A stretch of DNA of 64,000 nucleotides, from assembly GCA_963575745.1 (NCBI GenBank), contig CAUYUJ010017826.1, forward strand, positions 693,052 to 757,051, given 5' to 3'. Both the position numbers and the translations under genes were made by a program. Under the pieces are notes generated by a model. The model saw nothing but the letters and a program-made list of their open reading frames with translations. It made no database searches and was not told the origin of the DNA. Of the stretch, positions 1 to 12,461 are shown one piece after another. Position 1 is the stretch's first letter, and every line of letters starts with the position of its first letter. The DNA is from Prorocentrum cordatum. Taxonomy: Eukaryota > Sar > Dinophyceae > Prorocentrales > Prorocentraceae.

Positions 1-247
1 CCCCGCACTCGCGAGAGACTGCGCAAGGGCTGCGCGCTCGCGCCGCGCGCGGCCTCCTCGCGTCGGGCCCCAAGGTCGGCGGCCTCGCCAGAGCTGGCGC
101 CACGCCCTCGCCCCTTCTGCCAGGCCTCGGCGGGCGCGACCGCCCCCGATTCCTGCTCGCCCCGCCAGGGTCGCCGGCACTTCTGCCCCCAGCTGCGCGC
201 GCCGCCCCAGCCGCAGCCGCCGCCGCCGGCGCCCCCGCGGCCGGCAA

Positions 248-1101
248 TCAGGACATGGCCGTCGACCGCGCTGCGCGCTGCCCCTCGCCGCGGGCCTGGG
301 CCACGCGGGCCTCGAGCGAGCCGACCCCCTCGCCCTCCGCCATGGGGCGCGCGGGCCGGCGGCCTGCATTCGGCTTCCCACGGCGACTTGCGCATTCTCG
401 CCGCGGCCGCCCGCTCGCCGCAGCGCGCGCGCACCAGCCGGCGGCCCCGCTGCCCCACCTCGCGCAACGTCGGGCTGAGCTGGGGCTTTCGGTGGCCGCC
501 TTCTCGCCTGGCCAAATGGGCGCGGCGGCGCGTCTAGCCGCGCCCCTTCCAGCTCCCGGCGCCACCGCCGGAAGTTCTGGACGGCCCAGCGGACCCTGGC
601 GCCCTGGCCCGTCAACGCCTGCTGATTGCCGTGCCCGTGACCCTCCTCGGCCTCGCGTTTCGCCAGCAAGTCGACCGCCTGGCTATCTCTCGCAACCTGA
701 GGCTCCAGGCCCTACAAGGGCCCCATGGCTGTTTGAAATCGATGCGCCTTGACATGCCTCGCGCAGCTGATGTCGAAACCGACGCCCTCGAGCTTGTGCC
801 AAATCCTCCTCTACAAATCGGCGCGCGTGCGCTTCCTGCCGAGACGCCAGCGCGCCCCCCTCGCCAGTCCGTCGAGGATGCCCGCATGATCCGCGAAGAT
901 CCGACAGGGCGGGAGCACGACGCCCAGCGCCCTGAGGGTAGCCCAGAACCCTGCGCGCTTGACCCTCGTCTGCGAATGGGGGAGGCACGGAATCGGCCCC
1001 AAAGTTGGGCACGTGGGACGCCCTCCTCGGCAATGACCACCACTGCCAATCACACCTGCGCCCAGCAACTGCTTCCGAGCATCGTGCAGTCGCGCGCGAT
1101 G
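248..1101 (-). pseudogene. Remnant of LINE RNase H domain and C-terminal Cys module
   Basis: About 1000-820 (minus) reads LPPCRIFADHAGILDGLARG, matching LPPCRIFTDHQGILDGIRRG in the intact LINE, including the catalytic Asp (TD/AD). In a second frame, about 820-610 reads RRIWHKLEGVG...RHVKAHR, one stop, then VARDSQAVDLLAKRE, matching the HVKAHR and NEAVDALAKRG blocks of RNase H. About 470-390 gives RARCGERAAAARMRK, the counterpart of TRCGKRAASARMRK in the first C-terminal Cys module. Frameshifts and one stop make it non-functional. Confidence 0.65.
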
Positions 1102-2230
1102 TCACCGGTCAGGACGTCGTCGCCCCCCAGCGATCATCTCGCAGCAGTGCCGGTCCTCCGCGGCCGCCTGGAACTGCCAATCGGCCGACGGGCCGCGCGC
1201 CCGTCCGCGCGTCCACGACAAATTGCCCTCCTGCTGCTTCGCCGCGTGCTGCCATTCAGGCTGCCCTCGCAATCGGACGTCGCGCAGCCTGGGGCGTGCG
1301 TGATACCATTGGCGGGGAGTGCCCGCTACTTCACCACGTCCAAGGTTGATGTCCGCCAGCGTGATGCTGCAGTCCGAGAGCTGGCCCATCGTGAAGCAGC
1401 CGCACTGCGCCAGCTTGCGCGCTGCATTCTTCACGTGCGCGGGGACATCATTGGCCGCGAACTGCGACGCTACTTGCTGCAAGTAGGGCGCGGGCGCCAA
1501 GCTCTTGTACTCGTCTTGCGCGGTCCAGACCCCCCACAGCTGCGCCTGCGTTTCGCGGCGCAGCAAGGCTGCCGCGCCCATGGGGCGCACCGTTGCTAGC
1601 ACTGCGTCCCCAGCGTGCCCATGCCCAGGAGTTGCTGCACAAACTATGCGCCACCTGCTTAAGCGCGGAGTGCTGCTGCCCTGCGCCCTGCAGCGGCGCT
1701 GCATGGCCTGCTGCAAGTGCCGCTCCAACGGGTCAGACAGGTGGTGCGCTACGAACGGCGCGCACCACTCCAGCCAGTCGCCGATGTCCACGTAGCTGTC
1801 GCCTCGCAGGACTTGGATCACTGCGTTGCCCAGATGCCCAGCGCCTCGCAAAACTCCTGACCTGCTCGAGCCGTGGCAACGCGCAGGTCCTGACGGCCTC
1901 GAACCGCGGCGTCGGTCAGGTCCTGGCCACCTCGAGCCGCGGCATCGCCGAGGCACTGTCTCGATCGGGCCTGGGCTGCAGGAGATACTGGAACCAATGC
2001 CACCTGCCAGATCTGCTTTACCTGCCACCGTTATCTCCCACACTGCAGGAGCCCGGCGCAATGTCGGAGACTCCGCGACGTCGCGCGCGGGGTCCTCCTT
2101 TTGCCTTTGCTAACTGGGGGGCGAGGCTCTTCCCCCCCGAGAGCCTGGCGGGAGCTCACCCGCGGAGCGCCTCAACGACCGCTTGAGGCCTGAGTCGTCG
2201 AAGCAGCCCTGCGCGTCGCACATGCGCCGC
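1102..2230 (-). pseudogene. Remnant of LINE ORF2: RT tail and post-RT region
   Basis: GLKRSLRRSAGELPPGSRG (about 2190-2130) matches the end of the RT in the intact LINE. From 2061 an open frame of 319 codons reads LGNAVIQVLRGDSYVDIGDW, LWGVWTAQDEYKSLAPAP and EWQHAAKQQEGNLSWTRGRA, each aligning with the intact copy (LGVWTALWIKDLRG, LWEQWTAQQPGMESLAPGP, EWQHVAEQQEDSLLWTRGLA). The CxxC zinc knuckle of the intact copy is lost here (DINLGRGEVAGTP in place of DICIGCGLAVGTP). The intact copy's TAG position corresponds to a sense codon here (after KNAARK), which suggests that TAG is a private mutation of the other copy. Confidence 0.65.
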
Positions 2231-2348
2231 TGCCCGCGTCGCCGTGGGCCCCCGGCCCCCGCGGGCCCCTCCCTTGCCGCGCCCCGCGCAGATGCGGCGC
2301 CGAGGCGGATCCGCGCGAGGGGGGGGGGGGGAGCTCTGAGGCGACGGG

Positions 2349-3362
2349 CTAAGTGGGGCAGCTTGCGCCACTTCTCACGCCGCCGCGGCAGATGCGCCCC
2401 CTCCGCGGCGGCCGACACGAGGCCCTCCGCCGTTGGCGCTTCGTCGGCGCCAGAAGCCACCGCGCGATCTGCCGTGTGTCCTGCAGCCCTTGCGCGTAGC
2501 CCTCCACAGGCCAGCGGTGGTGCTTGGTCCAGTAGCCCGCGTAGCCGCCGTCGTCGGAGCCGCCCTGCACGTCGCGCGCGTGCTGCTGCCCGCGCCACTG
2601 CAGCCTCCCGAACCCCCCAAGCCACCCTCCTTGCTGCGCCCCGCGCGGATGCACCGCCGAGGCAGATCCGCGTGGGCGGGGGCCCTGGGGCGAGGGGCTA
2701 GGTGGGGCAGCTGGCGCACCCTCCCCGCGTCACCGCGGGAACTGCGCGCTCTCCTCAGCTGATGACCCCAGGCTGCCCACGGACAGTGCATCGTCCGCGA
2801 TTGAGGCCACCGCATCCGCCGGTCGCCGCCCAGGGGGGCCTGCAGCTCCCACTGCTGCAGGTGCCACCTCAGAGATCCCCGCTCCTTGGCAGGCCATGTG
2901 CGGCGACTCCGCGCGGCTGCCATTGGCCTGCCCTCGCCACCCCTCAGGGTTCCACTCCGCGCCAGCCAGGGCTGGGACGCGGTTGGTGCTGCGCAGGTAC
3001 TGCGCAATCTCCGCGCGCAGCGGTGTGGACCATGCCGGGCTCCGTCCCGCTGGTCACCATGTACACCAGCCCGCTGCCCGCACCGCTGGCGCTTGAGGTT
3101 GAAGGCATGCTGCAGCGGCAGCACCTCCAGGTACATCTTGTGCTGCTCGGGGTGCTGTTCCTTGTCGGGCATGTCCTTGCTGCCCAAGAGCAATGTCCTT
3201 TTCTTCGCCAGTGACGTCGTCAGGTCTCACTTCCTGGTCGACGGCCATGCCGCGATATTCGGATCCTGCGGCTGCGGCCGCAGTAGCTGCGGGCTCGCCC
3301 CCGCCTGGCTCACCTGGCCGACCAGCAGGAGGATCAGGAGGCGCAGCGGCAGCCACACGCAC
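2349..3362 (-). pseudogene. Remnant of LINE ORF1 C-terminus and ORF2 N-terminus
   Basis: The minus-strand frame near 3170-3080 reads MPDKEQHPEQHKMYLEVL...LKRQR. This aligns with the ORF1 end in the intact LINE (VPDQEENPHLFKRYQEVL...AKRQRKG). Further on (about 2540-2430), HHRWPVEGYAQGLQDTRQ matches the ORF2 start region containing QWRGYARVLHDNR. Several frames are needed to follow it, and an in-frame stop (near 2762) and frameshifts separate the pieces. The upstream linker (about 3360-3200) is Ala/Pro/Gly-rich, like the linker before the ORF1 end in the intact copy. These are remnants with no expected product. Confidence 0.6.
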
Positions 3363-3450
3363 GGCCAGCTTCTCGAAACATGGGCGCGGCCGAGCTCGGC
3401 GAAACTGCAGCCTGCCTGGCTGGCCATTTCACTTGGTAACTCCTAGATTG

Positions 3451-4170
3451 GGCGGGTGGTAATGAAGGGGACTTACATGTGAGGTGAAAAAAGAATGCAG
3501 CAAACTGATCTTTAAGGGTCAAGTTTGGAGCCAGCAGGGGCCCAACAGGAGCCCTACAAGGCCCCTTTAAGCAAATTTCCGACGCCCCCCTGTAATACAC
3601 CCCTTGCCATCGCTCGGACCTCCATTTCCCATAATTTTCCCGGGTTCGTCCATGTGATTTGCCGCAAGGAGATCCAAGATGCCCCTGAAAAAATGCACAC
3701 CTCCGAACGATGCCCAAATTCGCATTTACCACACGCCCGACTAGACCAGTATTTGAGTGAACCCGGGGTCTGGAAGCAATCTCCAGCGACCGACTAGAGG
3801 GGCTTGCCCGAGCAAAGCACCCTAATAGCAGCCTGGGTGGAGAGGCGGGTCGAGGAGTATCAAGGAACCCAGGGACACACCTGCTACTAAATATAAATGC
3901 CAAAATACCAATTACTTCCGATATTTTCTGGGTGTCCGTCTTCCCCTCCGCTTCCCATGTGCTCCACTTTTTTCATGGGAATCGGAGATTATGTGTGTCA
4001 GTGTGCTTTTCCCACTTGACCTCGTAGCATCAAGAGTGAGGAGGCGTGTCGAGGAGTAGGTCGGCTAGTGCAGGCGTGCATTCCTACATGTCCCGCGGGT
4101 TTCCGAGGACAGATGGAGGCGGGACAGGTGTGAGAGCACAGACATGTGCACTTAGTGTATCGTTTACAAT
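3451..4170. other. Unassigned stretch
   Basis: Nothing recognisable. Moderate GC, with no repeat, TIR or convincing ORF seen between the broken LINE and the family C element. Confidence 0.5.
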
Positions 4171-4383
4171 GACAAGGGATATGTCGACCCCGATCGCGGG
4201 CTTCGTGGGATTCGACTGGACTAATAATTTTGGGCCCGAACCCCGGGAGATACGATGGGGGGGGCGCCCATCCAAGATAGGGGGGCGTCCGAATAGCCAC
4301 CTTGGGGTGTGTCCCCGGATTTTCCCCTTTTTCCTCAGTTTTCGGGAAGAACTCGGGGATTGGAGGAGACAAATCGCCTGCGG
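4171..4383 (+). mobile_element. Family C short TIR element, copy 1 (oldest)
   Basis: This 213-bp sequence is a diverged copy of the elements at 24135-24355, 36022-36242 and 37450-37669, sharing blocks such as ATATGTCGACCCC, GCGTCCGAATAGCC and ACTCGGGGATTGG in the same order. It is flanked by TACAAT (4165-4170) and TACAAA (4384-4389), a near-perfect 6-bp target duplication. It has no coding capacity. Confidence 0.75.
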
Positions 4384-4389
4384 TACAAA

Positions 4390-5811
4390 GGACCGTGGCC
4401 GTCTTGACGAAAAATGTTGACGGCATTGAAGCAAGAGCATGATACCTGAATCGGCTTTGAAGAATTCTCAAGCAAAGCGGCTACCCGACCGGGCGGTCTA
4501 GGGTTCTGGTGTCCCCCATGCGGAACTTTTCTGCGACAGGTTGTTTTCCACTATCAAGATCCTTTAGCTCAATGCTAAAAACATGCCGGGGTTGAAACTA
4601 GCAATCGGCCCGAAATCTTGGAACGTCTCTAAGCTCCCCTCCCCATCCACCGCAACCGCGCGCATGCCGGTCGCTGCGACGACCGCTGGGCTGGCCCGCC
4701 TTCTTGGCTCGCGTCTGCATCACCGCCACGGGATCGCGGCAGCCTCAGAGGGGCAGGGGCAATGGCGCCGACGCGGCGGCTCCCGAGGACGGCCCGTGGT
4801 CGGGACGGGAGGTCGCACAACCGGAGAAGTCGGGTAGCTGACCACCCGTGAGCCTTACGGCAGGATCGTATCGATGGATGGTCCACCTGGAACGATCGCG
4901 GCCTTCCGATTGCACATATCATATATCGTTGCATGCCCACCGATTCCAAGCGACGACGCGTCAACACGACGCAGATCTGCCGTACCCCGGCAGGCCAGAT
5001 TTTTAAAAAGCCAGCTGGCCCCAGTTCAGGATTCGAAGAGTGTCTGCAGCTAGGTGAGACCCGGCGGGGGTGTCAGACACCCCAGCGTCGATTGGACCCG
5101 CGGGGAGTTTCGCAATTGGCTGCAGATCAGGGGCGCAGCTTCAAGGCAACGTGCGCAAGTCTTCCTCCATCCTCCCCGTCTCGCCCACCACCCCACCCTC
5201 TGCCTCCCCATCCAGCCCGTCCCTTCCACCGACAGCTACCCGGCCGCTCCCCCTTCTCCCCCTTCTTTCTTGCCACCATGCGGATGCTCTAGCCAGAGGG
5301 AGAGGAGGGGGAGAAAGACGAGACCGTTGAGGCAGAGGAGGAGCTGGTGCAGCCACAGCAGCCAGATCCCTGGAACCAGGAGGGTGGATGAAGTGGAAGA
5401 ACAGGGAGGGGGAGCAGCGGGAGTGAACAACAAGCATGGTATCGACACAAGACAAGGATAACGAAGTGCTCGCCACCACAGCTCCGGCGCACATGGATCA
5501 AATTTCAGGCAAAGGGCCACCAATGGCCGCGGGCCGGAACCGAAGCTCAGGAGAGCGCACTGCGGTGTCAGGACGGGCGCGGTCGAACTTCTGAGGTCGC
5601 GCTGCGGAACTGGACAGCGCAGCCGGGCTTCGAAGGCAATGGGGGCAGAGAGGACTGACATTTGTTGACTCTTGTCAAAGTGCCTGCATTCCAGATATGG
5701 CATAGCAAGCGAAGTGAAGCGACACGCGATGCGAACGATGGCCTGACATGGTGCCAGCCGAGATGACTCGCTTCTGGTCGACCTGGCAGACAAACGATGG
5801 GCCGCGGCGTG
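4390..5811. other. Unassigned stretch
   Basis: No feature I can support. It includes ordinary unique-looking DNA, and a pyrimidine-rich run with its purine-rich neighbour near 5160-5330. Confidence 0.5.
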
Positions 5812-5950
5812 ATATCTCTCTCTCTCTCACTCCTTCTCTCTCTGTATGTATATATATATGTATCAGTTCCACTCTCTCACTCTCTCACTCGCTCACTCTC
5901 ACACTCTCACTTTCCCTCTGTCAATCTCTCTCACTCTCACTCTCTCTCAC
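5812..5950 (+). repeat. CT/CA-rich microsatellite
   Basis: Imperfect CTCT and CACTCT repeats, with a short TATATA stretch at about 5848-5860. Simple sequence with no coding value. Confidence 0.9.
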
Positions 5951-7757
5951 CTGACACCATGCCCCTCCTTCATCGCCGCGCTTCGCAACTGGCCCATTGT
6001 TGGCATGTGTCTCCCGTTCACTGCTGTTCCCTCAATCTCTTCATGCTGACATTCGCCTGCCCGTCCCTCTTGATGCGAGTGCATGTCTGAATTTCTTTGT
6101 ATGCAGGCACAGATTCACATACACAAATTGAGCGCTTGCCTGAGATTGTCACCTCAATGCTTCTACTTCTCGAGTGCCAAGCGTCAGAATAACCATCTTG
6201 ATTATAAATGGCAGCGTGCCGCATGGCACCATGCCTGTGTAAGCATGTTCGATGGCGTCCACCATGCCGAAAGCGGTATCCCCTAGAACATCAATATCAC
6301 GAGTTCGGCCATGGAGCAGAGCAAGCGAACGCTTCTCGATTTTCATATGCACGTGTGTTAGCGCAAATGCGTGCTCGTCCACCAGAGCACTTCAATCCAA
6401 CGCGGGTGAGGCAATGAGGGCCGACAAAGGCTTCGTGCCCTCAGTCGAGAGCGAGGTAACACACACACACAATCGGCCAACACACGCCCTGAGGACCGTC
6501 GGACTTCAGGGGGGCCGCGCAAAGACCACGCAAGGAGACACCTTAACACGGGGGGAAACAGGTCGTGGGGGAAACGAGTCCTAGACCCTGGGATCTCCCC
6601 CCAGGCCCAAGTCTTCATCCTGAATCGTTTTCTGATGGTCCTGGGGGTGGAGGAGCCCCGAGAAGCCAAAAACTGCGAAACACCACAGGATCCGTTTCCC
6701 TCAACACCCGCTTCCCCCAGGGCTGACACCCACAGTCGAGCGGCAAGTGGGTGGAGTTGCCGGGCTCATAGCTTTGAAGATGTCGGCCGCCTGAGCGCGG
6801 TTCTCTCTCTCTCTCCAATCTTTGCCCATCTGCTCTCCCGCGTCGTCATGGAAGGCCTGCCACCTGCTCCGCCCTCCACCCTTCCCCTTTATGCGCGTCC
6901 AAGGGCGCCTTTTCGGGTCCCCCTCCGCTTCCCCAGGGGGAACCGGAGGCGGAGCGGAAGGCGGAAGGAAGGGGGATGGAGGGGGGAGTGTGAAAGAATG
7001 TGGAGGGAGGGAAGTGGAGGCAAATTGGGGAGGGGAAGGGGGAAAGGGGGAAGGGGAAATTCCCCATCCCTGCCCCCCTGTACCGTCCTCAATGCTCCCT
7101 GCCGGTTCTCGAACCTCCTTGACGCTCCCCCCAAGCAGCGGCTCCTTGACGGTCCACGAACCTCGGACCTCCCGGACCTCTTCGAAGTCCCTCGAACCTC
7201 CTCGAAACGATTCGAAATTGCAACGCCAGGATCTGTTTCGGTTCCTTTTGCGCACTGGCCCCATGTGAGTACTGCCCCGTCCTGCTCCCATCTTTCCCTG
7301 GATATTTTTTTCGGAACGGGGCGCGACTGTTCCCGCACAGCGCTCCTCTCGCCACCGGTCGGACGCCCATCCCCCGTACATCTTTCGGTGCCGCCCGTTT
7401 TTCTTCGGCGACGAAAAACCGGGGGGACGTGAGAAGGATAGGCGTTAGGTGTCTCCGCGGAAGGCTTAAGCAACTTCGCGTGAGGCGGGGGTACTTCCGA
7501 GCCTTCTGAAAAGGCCCGCCCCTTCTCACCCCCCCTGGCTCGCCGCCGATGGTCGCAAGATGATCTAAGATGCTCCTCGATGGTCCTCGCCGAGAAGAAA
7601 TGCCCACGACCGAACGATGCCATTGTTTGTGCTACCGCGCAGGAACTATTGATGCACGATGCGTTTCCACTGCGACTTGTTGTTCCGTTGTTGTTCTTCA
7701 CGCGTCCCTCCCATGCGGGCAAGACTTGTCCGCGCCCGCTGCAGCTTGGAGTGGCGG
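5951..7757. other. Unassigned stretch with purine-rich tract and CGAACCTC motifs
   Basis: Mostly unique-looking DNA. A G/A-rich tract occupies about 6930-7060. A loose repeat of CGAACCTC-type motifs lies at about 7110-7215. No gene recognised. Confidence 0.4.
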
Positions 7758-7900
7758 TCTCCATTTCCCAGGAACACGAAGCGCACGGGATGTGGATGGA
7801 CATCTGGCCCCCTGGGGCTCGATTTGTGTCAAATTCGCCTCGGCCTTGCGGCGCCCCTTCCCAGAAAGTCCAAGACGCAATGGGTATGGATATACACATT
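7758..7900 (-). mobile_element. Snap-back repeat family F, copy 1
   Basis: The reverse complement matches copies at 42785-42955 and 53704-53870. It shares GCGTCTTGGACTTTCTGGGA, then GGCCGAGGCG, a GGGGCCAGAT block and GGATATGGA-like boxes at its ends. The internal boxes are inverted repeats of one another, so the RNA could fold on itself. It is non-coding. Confidence 0.65.
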
Positions 7901-10500
7901 GCCAACATTTGCCTCCAACGTCCTCACCTTTACCTTCCTGCTCCTCCTTCTCATCTTGCCGCTTGTCCGCAACCTTCCCCTCACTGCCAATGCCTGAAAC
8001 TCCCCTTCTTGACTGCTGAGCACGCGGTGGAATCTCATTGAAGACCCCGGCCCGCTACGACCACCGCAGATAAACAGAGAAAAACAAAACAAACGAAATG
8101 GGATGGGAAGGGGTGGCAGGGGAGGGTTTTCGATCGACGGGGTTTGCTGGGTCCGCAGAACCATTCGCTGGTGGGTGGGGGAAATTTTAATTGCATGTTC
8201 GAACGGTTCAACAATAATTTGTTTTACACTACGTTTTAATTGCACATGCAAACATCAATCAACATGATACACCTTGCAAATAAAACCTGAAAGTATCAAA
8301 ACATGAAAGGTAATTGATTTTCGCAGTTATGATATGCGTGCTCTCGCACGTTCGTCAAACGTTGGAGCGCGAGCGGGCGGCGGCGCGCGCAGCGACTGGG
8401 AACAGGCAAGGGAGGTCGAGCGATAACGGCAAGAGGACCAAATGAGGGAGCGGTCGAGCACAGGGGAGCTCATCTTCTCGGAGCGCTCGCCTGCCTCGCA
8501 GCCCCATTGCCCCCGAAAGATGCAGGCCAGGCGCGCGACAATCGGAAACAACGACGACGACAAGGGGCGGGCACATTTTCCAACTCAGCTGTTCACTCAA
8601 TTCTTCGCCGCGTTCGGCAGCAGCGCGCCCAAAACAGAAACCACGGCCCGCTCGTCGCCGCCGCGCCACGGCGCGGCGAGAAAGCGGGCGGAGGCGAGCG
8701 GCGTCAGGAACGGCGCTGGGCAGGACGACGGTCGACGCCGCCGCGTCCGCCAGGTCGGCGGAGGCGACCGCCGCTTCGTCGCGACCGGCAGCGACGTCCA
8801 GGGGCCCCGACATCCACGGTACCCCCAACGGCGCCAAGGGCCGCGACCCTGAGGATTTAGCGGGGTGCGCGGCGGTGCGTCATTCGTCGTCGCTCCAATT
8901 GTGGATGCGCTGTCGTCGGCCCCGCCTTCTTCCTGCCGTGCCCCGCTCCCCAGATCCCCGGAGCCTTTCGTCGCTTCTCCTCCACTTCACCCTCCCCCTC
9001 ACCCTTTCACTCCTCGTGCCCCCTTTCGCCCCCGCGCACCTAGCCTGACGCCCCCCACCCCTCCGTTCCAACCCGGCCTCTCCCACCGACCTGGACTACG
9101 GGGAGGGGTGCGGGAGCTCTGTGTCCTCTGGGGTGCCCTTGGACCGCGAAGGCCGGGACTGTTCTCGTTCATCTCGCTGTCTTCGTCAGATCTCTCCGTG
9201 TTACATACTCTCTCGGTGATCATGTCTGTTTAACATTAATTCCATAGTGTGCCCCTGCGTACTCTCTTTGTCCCAATGAGTTGTGTTAGGACTTCTTCAG
9301 CCGCTGGTATCATGTTGTGTGCTCGTCCTGTGGTGGTGATCGTGCTCTCCAGGATCCCAGGTATGCTCCTCAAGAGTGGTATGTGATAACATGTGCTGTT
9401 CATTTGCATGTGTTCGTGTCCCGCAGGCTCTCCAGGATTCCTTACGGAATCTGGGGCTCCTCCTTTACATTACATGATTCCTTCAAGCTTTCCCTTTCGT
9501 TCCTTCGATTCGAGAGGTGTTCTCATGTCCCCATCGGGCACCAATTTGTTCATGGTTGTGCAAGTCGGCTAATGTCGTTGCTTCCTTCGTCCCATAGCAT
9601 ACCATAGGACTTGTTCGAATCACGTTAGCTGAGCTTACTCTGGGGGCTCGATGCATTCATTCGCATGCCGCCTTTAGTCAACTCATTCGGCTTCTGTTGC
9701 TCTCGGGATTGTTCGGTGCTCATTGGTATCCTGCGCGCCAACATGAAGTGGTGCAAATTTGGGCACGTGGCCAGTATGGCCCGCCAGGGCTATGTACTGT
9801 GATCTCGGTTAGAAATGTACGACCGGGCGGTTCATAATTGCGTTCGGGTTGTACCAGCGCGCCTCCATATCCCATCTCTCTTCCCTCGGGGTCTGGGCCC
9901 TCAGTCTGAAGCTTCGGGGTGCCAAGAGAGACTTGGCAACTGCCTGAGACAGTCACCGTAAAACCAGGACCACCCCAGGCGCAGCCGTGCTCAGTGCGCC
10001 GGATCTGTTGAGAAGGAGTGGCAGCAAACTCCTCCTGATCCACTCCCTGTTGCCCTTCCTCGACGGACGCAGCGCTGCACACTGAAGGCCTCTGCGCCCT
10101 CATTATTTCACGAAGCGGGGGGTGACCTTCGGAGGCAACGGCAAACATCTGAGCTTGTGGCGCAGGGGTCGCGGCGCGTATGCCTCTTGTGGGCCCCCTG
10201 CCCATGCCACCCCCCAATGCGCGGCGGCGGCAGCGTCGGGAGGAGCAAGCGAAAGACGATGGCAGGATGAGGGTACTTCCGGATGAAGATGAATCGGCGG
10301 TCTCTGAGAACCCACGGGTCTGGAGGACACATCGGATGCCGCCACCGTTCCAAATCACTCTGGAACGCTGTGGGAGCATTCCGGAACGCACTGAAACGAT
10401 TCATCTTCGCCCTCGGCCTGCGTGAAAGCGCCAAAGCAGACAACAGCTGGGCCCGAATTCTGCGACGCGCGGGCCTCGCGGCGTGCACCACGGAGCGGCA
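7901..10500. other. Unassigned stretch with weak ORFs
   Basis: AT-richer DNA at about 8180-8340 and 9220-9700. Open frames exist on the minus strand (160 codons ending at 8355; 223 codons at 9720-10391) and the plus strand (81 codons at 10180-10425). None shows a domain I recognise, and GC-rich DNA of this kind opens such frames by chance, so I do not call genes. Confidence 0.4.
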
Positions 10501-10501
10501 G

Positions 10502-10546
<45 letters not shown>

Positions 10547-10612
10547 GTCGTATTCGTCGTCGTCGCCGTCGCCGTCGCCGTCGTGACGCCGTCGCCGTCG
10601 TCGTCGAAGACC
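10501..10612 (+). repeat. GTC trinucleotide microsatellite
   Basis: Nearly uninterrupted GTC/CGT repeats to about 10560, followed by degenerate GTCGCC units. It gives artefactual Val- or Asp-rich frames. Confidence 0.95.
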
Positions 10613-12461
10613 GCCGAGAGCCGCCTCTCCTATCAGCCACCGCTCGTTCTGCTTGATGAACGAGTCCACCTCCTGGCGGCCGCGCGTCACGGACGCCTGG
10701 CCTCGAGCGTCGATCCCCCGCGTCTGGGTTCTCGACCAGCGATCCGCGATCCTCGATCATCGGTTCTGGATCCCTCGATCATCGGCCCTCGATCCTCCGT
10801 CGGACCTCGATCCTGAAGCCTCCAGGGGCGCAGGCAACTGAAGAAAGACAGAACTGGTGGATGGAGCAGTAACGGCGCGCTGACTGGCGACTGCGCCGAC
10901 TAGCAACATGCAACATGCTGAGTAAAAGGTGATCAGCATGGTGCTCGGTGCCAAGGCTCCCGCAACGCACATGCGATCTGATTGAGGGTTGCGCGGGTAG
11001 AACCGGGTGGCCCCTCTGGCACTCAGCACATGCAAAGACACTCGCAGACTTCCGCGAAACATAATGCCTTCAGGAGACCGACTAAGAAACTAGATGGGAA
11101 GAGACTTCATACTGATAGCGTAAGCGGACGGGCAACTCAGCTTCGTGTTTCTCAAGAGCGTGGACTGCTCTCCGGCTCTCCATGGTGAGTCCCCGTTTTG
11201 AATGTTCGCCCACCTCGCACGACTCCCACCCAGAACCTGAGGTCGCTGCACCTCGGCGGCGAGCACGGGGGAAAATGAGACGCGACGGACCTGCTCAGAA
11301 AGCTCGGAAGTCCTCGGGCCTCTTGACAAGGTTTCTAAGCCTTCCCGAAGACGCAGAAAACCTCTCAGAATGCGGCAACGCTTCCGAGAATTCCCGCCGC
11401 CTTCTGAGAAGACCTTTTCCTTCTAACTTCCCCCCGTCGCTCGCCGCCGACCCTGGCGAGCCCCCGTTTTGGACGTTCGCCCACCTCGCACGACTCCCAC
11501 CCAGAACCTTTGGGTGGGTGCCAATCGGGGGTGGCCTACATGGGGGGTGAAGGGAAGGGATCCTGTAGGGCCCTTTTCCCCACCCACCCGAAACCTGAGG
11601 TCGCTGCACTGCTCACGACTGCCTTTCATTGCCTGAGTGCGCCGCCCTTTTCCCTCCTTCTCCGCGGCATCCCCCTTCCGCCTCCAGTTTTTTAATGTTT
11701 ACAATACGCCGCGCCCTGCTCCTGATGCTTTTGTGCCTCAAGTCGCTCCCCGTGCATCCCACCGCCTACTGACCGCCGTCTGAGGGTCCTTGACCACCTG
11801 TGCAACTTGCCTAGCCGTACCCCCGCTTAGGCTACGGACGCGACCCGAGATCGCCATCGCCTTGGGGCGATTTTCACGTGGGATTTGTATACTGTGTTTT
11901 AGGGGGTATATATAGGAGAAACCTGAATGCCGGCGCTGCTCTCAGGCCCGCCTGCCTTCCGGCTGGTGTCGCCGTCCCTCCTTCCGGCGTCGCTCCTCTG
12001 CCTGCTCTCCTTCCTGCTCGTCCCTCAGGCTGTCGCCCGGGCTTCGCCCTCCTCTCTCCCCCCCCCCCCCCCTGGGCGCTGTCGTTCCCTGTCGCTCGCT
12101 CTCCTCCCTCCCCCGGCTCCAGGTTCGTCCTGGTCCCCAGGTGTCGTTCCCTCTGCCCCCTGCTGCTGTTGCACTCCGCTTCGTCAACCTCGGGGGCGCA
12201 TGGCGGGCAGAGCGCGCATAGGCAGATGTTCAGCATCCCTAGTCCAGACAGCTTTGGACACACATCGCCGCGGCACGCTTTTGGCGTGTCGGGTTGGCAC
12301 GCTTGGTGTCCTTATCACCTTCACTAAGCATCAGAATCACTTGTCGTACGTTGCACGTGCAACACGTCTGATGTTGCCCTGGGGAAGAAGCGGTGCCCCG
12401 AACAGTTCGGTCGCGCTCCAGTGTGGTTCTTGCGTAATCAGCACAAAACAAATATACGTAG
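10613..12461. other. Unassigned stretch with a duplicated 50-bp block
   Basis: Two direct copies of a block containing GTTCGCCCACCTCGCACGAC occur at about 11191-11240 and 11463-11510. A C-rich run lies at about 12057-12071. The rest shows nothing recognisable. Confidence 0.4.

Larger units (their letters stand above)
1..3450 (-). mobile_element. Decayed, internally deleted LINE retroelement (related to the 16-23 kb LINE)
   Basis: On the minus strand, conceptual translation in shifting frames matches, in the same order, pieces of the LINE at 16-23 kb: end of ORF1, start of ORF2, end of the reverse transcriptase (GLKRS...PGSRG), the post-RT region, the RNase H domain and the first C-terminal Cys module. 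The EEP endonuclease and most of the RT are missing; the join lies around 2190-2400. Frames change several times and stops interrupt it, so it cannot be functional. Protein similarity is clear but not close, so it is a divergent relative rather than a recent copy. It runs off the left edge of the window. Boundaries are approximate: I could not see a 5' leader, a tail or a target duplication. Confidence 0.75.
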
